From Oscillospiraceae bacterium (GTDB taxonomy: Bacteria; Bacillota_A; Clostridia; Oscillospirales; Oscillospiraceae), in the NCBI GenBank assembly GCA_017537045.1, contig JAFYLN010000158.1, forward strand, positions 1-17,247: a stretch of DNA of 17,247 nt, in the 5' to 3' direction. Position 1 is the stretch's first letter. Every line of letters starts with the position of its first letter. The notes beneath the pieces are model-generated. The model was not told the origin of the DNA. It did not search any database and saw only the letters and a program-made list of their open reading frames with translations. Below, in pieces: positions 1 to 7,005 of the stretch. The position numbers and the translations under genes are program-made.

Positions 1-1
1 C

Positions 2-154
2 AAGAAGCTGCACTACGGCATCTGCGGCGAGCACGGCGGCGACCCCAACTCCGTCGAGTTCTGCCATCGTGTCGGCCTGGACTACGTTTCCTGCTCCCCC
101 TTCCGCGTGCCTATTGCAAGACTTTCCGCTGCACAGGCTGCTATCAAAGGCTAA
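2..154 (+). CDS. ppdK: Pyruvate,phosphate dikinase, C-terminal fragment
   Basis: Only the last 50 codons are present; the gene begins before the window. The reading frame starting at base 2 contains the family's C-terminal signature CGEHGGDP followed by [19 protein letters not shown] and the ending [12 protein letters not shown]. The CGEHGGDP segment lies in the PEP/pyruvate-binding TIM-barrel domain, and its Cys is the catalytic acid/base of this enzyme family. The enzyme interconverts pyruvate, ATP and phosphate with PEP, AMP and pyrophosphate in the cytoplasm, and in fermentative Clostridia it works in pyrophosphate-linked glycolysis or gluconeogenesis. The stop codon is TAA at 152-154, followed 12 bases later by a strong terminator hairpin, so ppdK ends its transcription unit. 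The identification is firm despite the short fragment, because the motif is highly specific. Confidence 0.93.
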   Translation, partial: KKLHYGICGEHGGDPNSVEFCHRVGLDYVSCSPFRVPIARLSAAQAAIKG

Positions 155-166
155 TCCTCAACAAAC

Positions 167-206
167 AACCTCCTATGGCTTACGAGCCATAGGAGGTTTC
201 TTTGTT
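167..206. terminator. Bidirectional intrinsic terminator between ppdK and the MATE gene
   Basis: A perfect 14-bp stem (167-180 paired with 185-198) encloses a TACG tetraloop and is followed on the plus strand by TCTTTGTT. On the minus strand the same stem is followed by a T-rich stretch (TGTTTGTTG). It lies between two convergent genes and can serve both. Confidence 0.9.
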
Positions 207-227
207 AGAGCGGCAAATCGGAACGCA

Positions 228-1604
228 TTATTTAGCCTTGATGGATCGTTCGATTCTCTTATACACCGTCAGGCGCATGGTGATGAAGCACGCAAGGCCA
301 CCGACCACATTGGAGACCGGCTCTGCCAGAAAGACACCCAGAACGCCAAATCCCATGCGGGGCAGCAAAACCGTCAGCGGAACAACAATGACCGCTTTGC
401 GCAGAAGTGAGAAGAAAATGGCGTGCTTCGCGTCGCCCAATGCCTGAAAGGTTGTTTGCCCCGCAAACTGGAATGACATGAATACAAAACCGAAGAAATA
501 GAGCTTCATGGCTTTGATGCCCGGCTCAATCAGGGAGATATCGTCCGAGAATATTCCGAACCAGAACCGTGGAAACAGCACAATCAGGATCCATGCAGCC
601 ATGGTATAGGCTGTGCCAATGAAGGTATTGAAGCGGATGCCGGAGCGAACCCGCGCATACTGTTTTGCGCCATAATTATAGCTGATCACCGGCTGGGCAC
701 CGCTGGTGATGCCCATAACCGGCAGGGAGAAGATTTCCCGCACGGAGTTTGTGACCGTCATGATGCCCACATACAGGTCTCCGCCAAAGGCCTGCAAGGT
801 CGTGTTGCACGTCACCTGAACCAGACAGGTCGTTCCCTGCATAATAAAACTGGCAGTCCCCAGCTTGCAAATGGCTTTTGTAATATCTTTTTGGATGACG
901 ATATTGCTGCGGCGCAGCGGAACCAGAATTTTCCTGCCCATCAAAAAGCACATCACCCAGACCGCGGAAGCAGCCTGACCGATAATGGTTGCCAACGCAG
1001 CACCGGCAACACCCATATTCAGCACAAAAATAAAGACCGGATCCAAAATAATGTTGCAGACCGCACCAATCACAACGGAACACATGCCGATTTTGGGAAA
1101 ACCCTGGGCATTGATATAACCGTTCATGCCGGTACTGATCATGGAAAATACTGTACCGGTCAGATAGATGTCCAGATACTCTTTTGCATAGACAAAGGAT
1201 GCTTCGCTGGCACCGAACGCAAACAGAACAGGTTTCATAAAGAAGAAGCCCGCTGCGGTCAGGAGCACAGAGCTGATAAGCAGCAGTGCAAAGGAATTTC
1301 CTAAAATTCTGCCTGCCTTTTCGTCGTTTCCCGCGCCCCGCTCGATCGAAAACAGAGGAACGCCGCCTATGCCAAACAGTGCTGTGACCGCCATGATCAG
1401 CGTCACAACAGGGAATGTCAAACCGATGCCGGTCAGAACCATACTGTCTCCGTCACCCATATGGCCCAGATAAATACGGTCAACCACATTGTATAGCAGG
1501 TGCACCAGCTGGGCAATGGTCAATGGGATTGCCTGTGCCACGATACACTTCCATACCGGGCCGTTCAAAAAATCCGTCTTTGCAGCTTTTTGTGTCATTG
1601 CCAT
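228..1604 (-). CDS. MATE family multidrug/cation efflux transporter
   Basis: A polytopic membrane protein of 458 aa, the usual MATE length, with about twelve hydrophobic helices. Family hallmarks are the segment GMNGYINAQGFPKIGM followed by a conserved NIILDPVFIF stretch, and QPVISYNYGAK in the second half, the pattern seen in DinF/MepA-like MATE exporters. Such proteins export cationic drugs or metabolites in exchange for Na+ or H+. The start chosen is the ATG at 1604, because a GGGGAGGG ribosome site lies about 8-9 bases upstream. An in-frame GTG at 1631 would add nine residues but has no matching ribosome site and lies close to the predicted transcription start. A good sigma-A promoter lies just upstream (1647-1675), so the gene is transcribed on its own. 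The substrate cannot be read from the sequence. Confidence 0.9.
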   Translation of the reverse strand: MAMTQKAAKTDFLNGPVWKCIVAQAIPLTIAQLVHLLYNVVDRIYLGHMGDGDSMVLTGIGLTFPVVTLIMAVTALFGIGGVPLFSIERGAGNDEKAGRILGNSFALLLISSVLLTAAGFFFMKPVLFAFGASEASFVYAKEYLDIYLTGTVFSMISTGMNGYINAQGFPKIGMCSVVIGAVCNIILDPVFIFVLNMGVAGAALATIIGQAASAVWVMCFLMGRKILVPLRRSNIVIQKDITKAICKLGTASFIMQGTTCLVQVTCNTTLQAFGGDLYVGIMTVTNSVREIFSLPVMGITSGAQPVISYNYGAKQYARVRSGIRFNTFIGTAYTMAAWILIVLFPRFWFGIFSDDISLIEPGIKAMKLYFFGFVFMSFQFAGQTTFQALGDAKHAIFFSLLRKAVIVVPLTVLLPRMGFGVLGVFLAEPVSNVVGGLACFITMRLTVYKRIERSIKAK

Positions 1605-1646
1605 AGGCTTTTCCCTCCCCGGTCGAAACACCCTTTTATGGCATTC

Positions 1647-1675
1647 ATTATACCACGCACAGATCTGGATTACAA
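1647..1675 (-). promoter_or_regulatory. Sigma-A-like promoter of the MATE gene
   Basis: On the minus strand, a -35 TTGTAA (1670-1675) and a perfect -10 TATAAT (1647-1652) are separated by exactly 17 bp. Transcription would start near 1640, about 36 bases before the chosen ATG. Confidence 0.7.
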
Positions 1676-1732
1676 CGCCACTGATAGGAACTTTTCTCCG
1701 TTCTTTCCGTCTGCTCCTCCATAAATCGTTCG

Positions 1733-1762
1733 CCCCGGTTCCGCGGAACCGGGGCTCTTTTT
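1733..1762. terminator. GC-rich hairpin downstream of the hydrolase gene
   Basis: CCCCGGTT (1733-1740) pairs with AACCGGGG (1747-1754) around a self-complementary CCGCGG. It lies directly after the minus-strand hydrolase stop and probably ends that unit. The T-rich tail (CTCTTTTT, 1755-1762) is however on the plus strand; the minus-strand exit is only GCGAACGATTT. Plus-strand (antisense) termination is therefore the better fit to the classical pattern. Confidence 0.55.
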
Positions 1763-1766
1763 GGCT

Positions 1767-2561
1767 TTATGCGTTTAAAAATTCATAGACGCGCCGGTTG
1801 AAGTCCGCAGCTTCCTCATATGCCGCGTGACCAAGATGCCCGTACATATAGATATCGCAGCCCAGCTTCTGCGCAAGCTCAACGGACGCTGCACCGCCGG
1901 TGATTTGATCCTCCATGCCGCCGAGCACCAGCACCGGACATTGGATTTTGTCCAGTTCCTGATAAGTATTGCAGGTAAGGCAGGCTCTTGCCAGTGTGAG
2001 AAAACGCGGCACGTCCTTCGGCTTTTGCAGCAGCACCAGCAAAGGCATCAACGGCCGGTAGCGCTTTATATACGCACCGGAATACATTTTCACCACCATA
2101 TCTTCCACAAGGCCTTTGAAATCCCCGCGCTCCGCCATCCCGATCCAGCCGCCGATGACCTGCCGCACCGTGTCATTATTTCTGGAAAGGGTCACGGCAA
2201 GCACCATTTTTCTTACCAGCTCCGGCCGGTCAATGGCAAGATACTGGGCGATCATGCCGCCCTGCGACACGCCAAAAATATCCGCATTGGTGATTCCAAG
2301 CGCATCCATAGCTTCAGCAATGTCCTGCGCAAGCTCCCTTACGGTAATAGATTCTCCAATGTCCTCTCTGCGGTCAAACAAATAGACCCTGTAATCCTTT
2401 GCAAAGATCCGGTACATGAATGCAAGGGAAGCTCCCGCACCTTTGATGCTCCGCGTGTTGAGTCCCTGGATCATAACCAGAGGCTTCGTACCTGTTCCGA
2501 AGGTAATGTAATTCATCCGCAGGTTCTGCGTTTGCAAGAAACGCTCTTTTGCCCGGTACAC
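1767..2561 (-). CDS. Alpha/beta-fold hydrolase
   Basis: A soluble protein of 264 aa. It has an oxyanion region near IQGLNTRS (31-38), a conserved FDRR after strand 5, and a nucleophile elbow GVSQGG with Ser99. The likely acid is Asp218 (GGMEDQITGG) and the catalytic His is His245 (GHLGHAAYEEA), so the Ser-Asp-His triad is complete. It therefore acts as an esterase, lipase-like or C-C hydrolase, but the substrate is unknown. The start chosen is the GTG at 2561, because GGGAGG stands 7 bases upstream. An in-frame ATG at 2618 would overlap the upstream gene and add a Cys/Arg-rich N-terminus that does not fit the fold. The gene begins 22 bases after the cysteine desulfidase stop, so the two are almost certainly one operon. 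Confidence 0.85.
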   Translation of the reverse strand: MYRAKERFLQTQNLRMNYITFGTGTKPLVMIQGLNTRSIKGAGASLAFMYRIFAKDYRVYLFDRREDIGESITVRELAQDIAEAMDALGITNADIFGVSQGGMIAQYLAIDRPELVRKMVLAVTLSRNNDTVRQVIGGWIGMAERGDFKGLVEDMVVKMYSGAYIKRYRPLMPLLVLLQKPKDVPRFLTLARACLTCNTYQELDKIQCPVLVLGGMEDQITGGAASVELAQKLGCDIYMYGHLGHAAYEEAADFNRRVYEFLNA

Positions 2562-2583
2562 CCCAGCACCTCCCGCTCTGCTT

Positions 2584-3891
2584 TTATTCTTCCCGCAGCA
2601 TGATCTGCAGGATCTCAAGGTCTGTCGCGTGCATACCCTCGCGACCCATACGGCCTACGCTTTCAATGGTGTCCTCCACGCTTTCCATCACAAGACCCTC
2701 GCCGGGCTGGAACACATTGCCGTAGCGGCTCAGTTCGTAGGCCGTAATGGCGCAGTCCACCGCCGTGGCAATTTTTGCGGCACAGGAGGATTTCGCGCCG
2801 TCACAGACCATACCGCCAACGGTGCCGATGGTATTGGTCACCGTGTCAGCCACCTGCCGGTACAGCTCCTGCGGCGGCAGCTTTTCGCCCAGCAGGAATG
2901 CAATGGCCGCACCAGCTCCGCAGGCCGCGCTGACCGCGCCGCAATAAGCGGAGAGGCTTCCGATGTACTGCTTCTGGTGAATGGCGATCAGGTTGCTGAC
3001 CACCAGCGCCCGCAGCATCCGTTCCCGGGAAATGCCGTAGGCATCGGCATAGATCTTGACGGGCAGGGAAACAGTCAGACCCTGATTACCGCTGCCGGAG
3101 TTAATGACCACAGGCATGGCACAGCCGTTCATACGCGCATCGCTGCCGGCTGCCGCATAGGCCTTGGCGGCGGCACGGGCGGTATCTGGATTCAGGGACT
3201 TCACACCCCGCAGCAGGGTTCTTCCCACCTGCGCACCGTAACGGTGCTCCATACCCTCCCGGGCAATGCCCAGATTATAACGAAGCTGATGCTCCACCAG
3301 CGCCAGCGTTTCTTCATCCGGCCCGGCTGCAAAATCCAGAATGTCCGCAATGTTCAGCAGCGCCTTGTCCGGATCGTCCTTTATCACGATCTCCGTGCAG
3401 GAGCGCTCCTGTTCATAAAGGATCCGGCCATTTTTCTCAATGCGGGTGATGTTTTTGTGGTAATTTCGGATCTCCACCACCGCTTCTTCCGTTCCTGCGG
3501 TCAGGCGGATCAGGATGTACAGGTTTTCAACGCCCTGTTCCAGCGCGCAGGTGCAGAAGTCCTGCGCCAGCAGCTCCTTGGCGCGGGCAATATGCGCTTG
3601 CGTGACGGATTGCAGCACTTCCAGATCCCGGCCTGCATCGCCGCCGAGAACACCCAGCGTTGCCGCCACATCAATACCCTTCATGCCGCCGGAATTGGGC
3701 ACCGTGACACCCATGACATTTTTCACAATATTACCACTGCAGCGCACATGGCAGGCTTCGGGAAGCTTTCCCAGAATCTCCCGGCATTTTGCCGCTGCGT
3801 AGGCAATGGCGATCGGCTCCGTGCAGCCCATGGCCGCCACCAGTTCTTTTTTCAAAATACGGCCATACGCCGCCTTCAAGGTGCTGTTCAT
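2584..3891 (-). CDS. cyuA: L-cysteine desulfidase / serine dehydratase-like Fe-S protein (CyuA/YhaM, UPF0597 family)
   Basis: 435 aa, full family length. The N-terminal MGCTEPIAIA (Cys23) is the UPF0597 signature, and the substrate-binding NSGSGNQG lies at about 264-271. Further conserved cysteines occur in YCGAVSAAC (317, 324) and MVCDGAKSSC (363, 370). Cys23 and some of the C-terminal ones are expected to hold a [4Fe-4S] cluster with an open iron site. Characterised relatives (E. coli CyuA, the Methanocaldococcus desulfidase) break L-cysteine into pyruvate, ammonia and sulfide; the fold is shared with Fe-S L-serine dehydratases, so serine activity cannot be excluded. The ATG at 3891 is preferred: it follows AGGAAATGGGGA, while an in-frame TTG at 3915 lies upstream of that site. 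It is first gene of an operon with the hydrolase. The gene name is by family resemblance. Confidence 0.88.
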   Translation of the reverse strand: MNSTLKAAYGRILKKELVAAMGCTEPIAIAYAAAKCREILGKLPEACHVRCSGNIVKNVMGVTVPNSGGMKGIDVAATLGVLGGDAGRDLEVLQSVTQAHIARAKELLAQDFCTCALEQGVENLYILIRLTAGTEEAVVEIRNYHKNITRIEKNGRILYEQERSCTEIVIKDDPDKALLNIADILDFAAGPDEETLALVEHQLRYNLGIAREGMEHRYGAQVGRTLLRGVKSLNPDTARAAAKAYAAAGSDARMNGCAMPVVINSGSGNQGLTVSLPVKIYADAYGISRERMLRALVVSNLIAIHQKQYIGSLSAYCGAVSAACGAGAAIAFLLGEKLPPQELYRQVADTVTNTIGTVGGMVCDGAKSSCAAKIATAVDCAITAYELSRYGNVFQPGEGLVMESVEDTIESVGRMGREGMHATDLEILQIMLREE

Positions 3892-3923
3892 GAAAAATCC
3901 CCATTTCCTGGACAATTTTTCTT

Positions 3924-3952
3924 ATTATATCGAAAAATGAAGAAAAATACAA
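3924..3952 (-). promoter_or_regulatory. Sigma-A-like promoter of the cyuA-hydrolase operon
   Basis: On the minus strand, -35 TTGTAT (3947-3952) and -10 TATAAT (3924-3929) have 17-bp spacing. The -35 lies in the T-rich tail of the preceding terminator, giving very compact packing. The predicted leader is only about 25 bases, leaving no room for a riboswitch. Confidence 0.7.
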
Positions 3953-3980
3953 CCCCGCTGTTCCCAGCGGGGCAGTTTTT
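3944..3980. terminator. Terminator of the trans-sulfuration/methyltransferase operon
   Basis: CCCCGCTG (3953-3960) pairs with CAGCGGGG (3965-3972) around TTCC. On the minus strand the stem is followed by TTGTATTTTTCTT, just after the methyltransferase stop. On the plus strand it is followed by CAGTTTTT, so it may work both ways. Confidence 0.85.
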
Positions 3981-4842
3981 AAGGTTTTTCCTCTGTCAGT
4001 TCTTGCAGCACTGCATCCAGCTTGGCGTTGGCAATATCGAAGCCTGCCACCGCATCCATGATCTCACGGTAAGCCCGCAGCTTTCCGGCTTCCTTCAGTT
4101 GGCCGGCAAGGCCTGTCAGCTCCTGCGCGTGGGCATCGTTGTGGCCAACCATATATTTCATCAGCGCCAGCAGCTCTTCCATGGGTGTTCCGCCGCCGTG
4201 ACTGTGGTCATGGTCATGGGAATGCACATGCATATGGCGGCCGCCGTGGCTGTGGGCGGTTCCCTCCCGGCGGATGCCGGACACCTGATACATCTGATCG
4301 TCAGAAATCACCACATCCACATCGAACCAGCCCGAGAACACCTCCGCCAGTTCCTGCTCATGAAGCAGATCGATGGACACATTGGCAGCGCGGCCTGCAT
4401 GATGGTCGCACAGCGCCGCGCGGCTCATGCCGTGGGCAACGCTGAGCCGCCCACCGGGTTTCAGAAGACCCGCCAGCACCTCGACCAGATGCACCGGATC
4501 AGGGAAATGGGGGAAGGCATTGTAAACCATGATGCAGTCGAACTGCCGGTCGAAAGCAGTGCTTTCCACATCGCCGCAGATCACATTTACCTGCGGGTAT
4601 TTGGCTGCGGCGATTTTTGCCATTTCGGGAGAAATGTCGATGGCGGTGATGGAGGCCACCTCCCGTACCAGATAATCAGGGAACAGCACGCCGGTTCCGC
4701 AGGCCACGTCCAGCACGTGGACACCCTCGCGGATGCCGCCGTTATCTAAAATTCTGGTGATGATATCCTCGTTGCGGATCATATCGGAATCCCACCATGG
4801 GGCACAGCGGTCAAAAAACGCTGCAATATCTGTCTTTTTCAT
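3979..4842 (-). CDS. Class I SAM-dependent methyltransferase with histidine-rich linker and C-terminal helical domain
   Basis: 287 aa. Residues 1-190 are a Rossmann-type methyltransferase: motif I VLDVACGTG (43-51), an acidic residue after strand 2 (AIDIS, about 67-71), the CGDVES adenine region (about 89-94), and LKPGGRLSVAHG (about 127-138). Residues 197-215 are a metal-binding-type stretch with nine histidines alternating with Ser, Asp, Met and Val. Residues 221-280 form a small helical domain (MEELLALMKYMVGHNDAHAQEL). The methyl acceptor is unknown. The histidine stretch suggests binding of Zn, Ni or another transition metal, or metal-dependent control. AAGGA stands 6 bases before the ATG. 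It lies 83 bases after the trans-sulfuration gene on the same strand with no clear promoter between, so cotranscription and a link to methionine/SAM metabolism are likely. Confidence 0.85.
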   Translation of the reverse strand: MKKTDIAAFFDRCAPWWDSDMIRNEDIITRILDNGGIREGVHVLDVACGTGVLFPDYLVREVASITAIDISPEMAKIAAAKYPQVNVICGDVESTAFDRQFDCIMVYNAFPHFPDPVHLVEVLAGLLKPGGRLSVAHGMSRAALCDHHAGRAANVSIDLLHEQELAEVFSGWFDVDVVISDDQMYQVSGIRREGTAHSHGGRHMHVHSHDHDHSHGGGTPMEELLALMKYMVGHNDAHAQELTGLAGQLKEAGKLRAYREIMDAVAGFDIANAKLDAVLQELTEEKP

Positions 4843-4925
4843 AAAAAGTCCTTAGGTTTTGGATTTTGTATCGCGCACCGGAACCAGGGCAGGCCGTGCA
4901 CGCGGCAAAGGAAGCTTCTCTATTC

Positions 4926-6071
4926 TTATTCCATAGCCTGCGCCAGATCGGCAATCAGATCGGCTGCATTTTCCAGACCCACGGACATGCGCAGGAAGGA
5001 ATCGGTGATACCCAGCTTTTCCCGCTCTTCTCTGGAAACATCGGCATGGGTCTGGGTGGCAGGCAGGGTGATCAGGCTTTCGGGGCCGCCAAGGCTTTCG
5101 GCAAAGGTAATGAGCTTCACCTTTGCCAGCACCTGCAGGGCAGTTTCCGCGCTGTCCAGCGTAAAGCTCAGCATAGCGCCGCTGCCCCGGGACTGCTTTT
5201 TATTCACTGCATAACCGGGATGCTCCGGAAGGCCTACATAATACACCTGCCTGACCTTCGGCTGTGTTTTCAGCCAGGCAGCAATGGCCAGGGCATTTTC
5301 CTGCGCCCGCTCCATCCGCACAGCCAGGGTCTTGATGCCCCGCAGCAGCAGCCAGCTGTCAAAGGGGGACAGCGTGGCGCCCATGGTGTAGGCGATTTTG
5401 TGAAGCCGCCCGCCCAGCGCAGCATCCTTCAGGCAGGCAAAGCCCGCAAGGGTATCGTTATGGCCGCCTAAGTATTTGGTGCCGGAGTGGATGACGATAT
5501 CCGCGCCCAACGCAATGGGATTTTGCAGGTAGGGGGACAGGAAGGTGTTGTCCACAATCAGCTTTGCGCCCACGGAAGCGGCAAGCTCTGCGCACAAAGC
5601 AATATCCGTGACATTCATCATAGGATTACTGGGTGTTTCAATATAGACCGCCTTTGTACCGGCGGTAACGGCTGCGCGCAGGGCAGCTTCATCGGTGGTG
5701 TCCACCAGCACGGGAACGAGCCCTTTTTTCTTCTCGATCAGATCAAACAGCAGGACGGTGCCGCCGTAGAGGTCGGCAGAGCAGACGATGCGGTCACCGG
5801 GGGCAAACAGCTCAAAAACCGCAGAGATCGCCGCCATACCGGAGGAAAATCCCACCGTATCGGCTGCGCCCTCCAGACTGGATACCACTTCTTCCGCCTG
5901 CAATCTGGTGGGGTTGGTCAGGCGGGTGTAGTAAAACCGCTCGGGACTGTGACCCAGATCCGGATGTCCAAATGCGGCTGTCTGATAAATCGGCATGCTC
6001 AGGCTCTGGTAATTGTCCTTAAATTTATGATCTTCCCCATGGACGCAGCGGGTCTCGATAGAAACTGCCAT
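4926..6071 (-). CDS. Trans-sulfuration PLP enzyme (cystathionine gamma-synthase / beta- or gamma-lyase / O-acetylhomoserine sulfhydrylase type)
   Basis: 381 aa, the usual length of the Cys/Met metabolism PLP family. Visible active-site features are YYTRLTNPT (about 47-55; the YTR binds PLP phosphate from the neighbouring subunit), SSGMAA (76-81), LYGGT (101-105), ETPSNP (145-150), Asp174 in VDNTF that contacts the PLP ring nitrogen, and the Schiff-base Lys199 in SGTKYLGGH. The enzyme acts in the cytoplasm on cystathionine, homoserine esters or methionine. Members with different reactions share these motifs, so the exact reaction, and a name such as metB, metC or mccB, cannot be assigned. The start is firm, with GGGGAGGA 7 bases upstream of the ATG. 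It is first gene of an operon with the His-rich methyltransferase. Confidence 0.9.
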   Translation of the reverse strand: MAVSIETRCVHGEDHKFKDNYQSLSMPIYQTAAFGHPDLGHSPERFYYTRLTNPTRLQAEEVVSSLEGAADTVGFSSGMAAISAVFELFAPGDRIVCSADLYGGTVLLFDLIEKKKGLVPVLVDTTDEAALRAAVTAGTKAVYIETPSNPMMNVTDIALCAELAASVGAKLIVDNTFLSPYLQNPIALGADIVIHSGTKYLGGHNDTLAGFACLKDAALGGRLHKIAYTMGATLSPFDSWLLLRGIKTLAVRMERAQENALAIAAWLKTQPKVRQVYYVGLPEHPGYAVNKKQSRGSGAMLSFTLDSAETALQVLAKVKLITFAESLGGPESLITLPATQTHADVSREEREKLGITDSFLRMSVGLENAADLIADLAQAME

Positions 6072-6100
6072 AACGATTCCTCCCCGGATTTGTTTTCTTC

Positions 6101-6130
6101 ATGATACCGCATTTGTGCTTACCCTGTCAA
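6101..6130 (-). promoter_or_regulatory. Sigma-A-like promoter of the trans-sulfuration operon
   Basis: On the minus strand, a perfect -35 TTGACA (6125-6130) and a -10 TATCAT (6101-6106) have 18-bp spacing. The leader is about 25 bases, so there is no room for a SAM riboswitch or T-box, which are common on methionine genes of Firmicutes. Confidence 0.72.
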
Positions 6131-6185
6131 GGCGCAGAAAATTTTGAATTTTCTTATTTTCCTTCTTTTTATTTTTTGGAAAAGA

Positions 6186-6194
6186 TGTTAAAAT
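6186..6194 (+). promoter_or_regulatory. Extended -10 promoter of the DUF4234/VIT unit
   Basis: TGTTAAAAT forms an extended -10 (TG-N-TAAAAT, hexamer 6189-6194) after a T-rich run. There is no convincing -35. Transcription would start near 6201, which argues against using the upstream in-frame ATG at 6193. Confidence 0.4.
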
Positions 6195-6231
6195 GAACCT
6201 ATCCACAGATACAAAGAATGGGGGATCTGCT

Positions 6232-6981
6232 ATGAATTGCCATTACTGCGGTACCGAACTGCATGACAACGAGATTTTCTGCCGCCACTGCGGCACCCGC
6301 CAGCAGTGCGAACCGGAAACTGCCGAAATGAACATACCCGAACTGGACGAGTCCATTCTCCCGCCGGTGATCGAGGCAGCTCCCGCACCCCGCACCGCAA
6401 CGGTCTACAAAGAAAAAACCTTTGACTGGCAGCCCTACGGCGCACCTGCCAAGGAAGAGCCGCTGGTGAATCTTCATTTTCAACCATCCAAGCTCCAGCT
6501 TCCCGTTAAAAGAAGCCTTGTGAAAATGTTTTTCCTCGGCATTCTGACGGTGGGTATCTATCCAATGGTGATCTGGAGCCGTCTGGTCAGCGAGGTCAAC
6601 ATCGTTGCCAGCCGTCACGACGGCCAGCGCTCCATGCCGTTCTTCGGTATGCTGCTGCTCTCCCCGCTGACGCTGGGCATCCACAGTCTTGTCTGGATGA
6701 ACAAGCTGTGCCGGCGTATCGGCAGCGAATTGCAGCGCCGCAGTGTGCCCTGCCTGTTCGGTGCCAAGGATTTCTGGCTCTGGGCATTTCTTATGGGCAT
6801 TCTCAGCAGCATCTGCACAGGCGTATGCTCTGCCCTGATCACCCTGGGCAGCCGCGCCTATGCGGCTATCTGGATCCTGGCCGCCGTCAGCCTGGCCACC
6901 CTCACCGGCCCGCTGGTCTTCACTGCCAAGCTGATGAACGCCATGAATCACCTGAACGAAGATTTCAATATCAACGGTTGA
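6232..6981 (+). CDS. Zinc-ribbon membrane protein, DUF4234-like
   Basis: 249 aa of unknown function. The N-terminus is a compact zinc ribbon with two CxxC pairs (Cys3/Cys6 and Cys17/Cys20). An acidic, Pro-rich linker follows (about 25-80), then four hydrophobic segments at about 97-117, 134-155, 181-205 and 212-235. The segment LGILTVGIYPMVIW resembles the DUF4234 domain of small membrane proteins. The ATG at 6232 is preferred because GGGGGA stands 7 bases upstream; an in-frame ATG at 6193 lies on the predicted -10 element. The stop is 24 bases before the VIT-family gene, so both are probably one operon, which hints at a metal or membrane-related role. No catalytic motif is visible. Confidence 0.78.
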   Translation: MNCHYCGTELHDNEIFCRHCGTRQQCEPETAEMNIPELDESILPPVIEAAPAPRTATVYKEKTFDWQPYGAPAKEEPLVNLHFQPSKLQLPVKRSLVKMFFLGILTVGIYPMVIWSRLVSEVNIVASRHDGQRSMPFFGMLLLSPLTLGIHSLVWMNKLCRRIGSELQRRSVPCLFGAKDFWLWAFLMGILSSICTGVCSALITLGSRAYAAIWILAAVSLATLTGPLVFTAKLMNAMNHLNEDFNING

Positions 6982-7005
6982 TTTTGAAAGAAAGGATGTT
7001 TTACC

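Noticed and set aside
2629..4749. Very long plus-strand open frame (706 codons)
   Set aside because: It lies antisense to the cysteine desulfidase and methyltransferase genes, whose motifs and ribosome sites are clear. Its translation is His/Gln-rich without any family motif, and it has no ribosome site.
6193..6231. Earlier ATG for the zinc-ribbon/DUF4234 gene
   Set aside because: It lies on the predicted -10 element and lacks a ribosome site; the ATG at 6232 has GGGGGA at the right distance.
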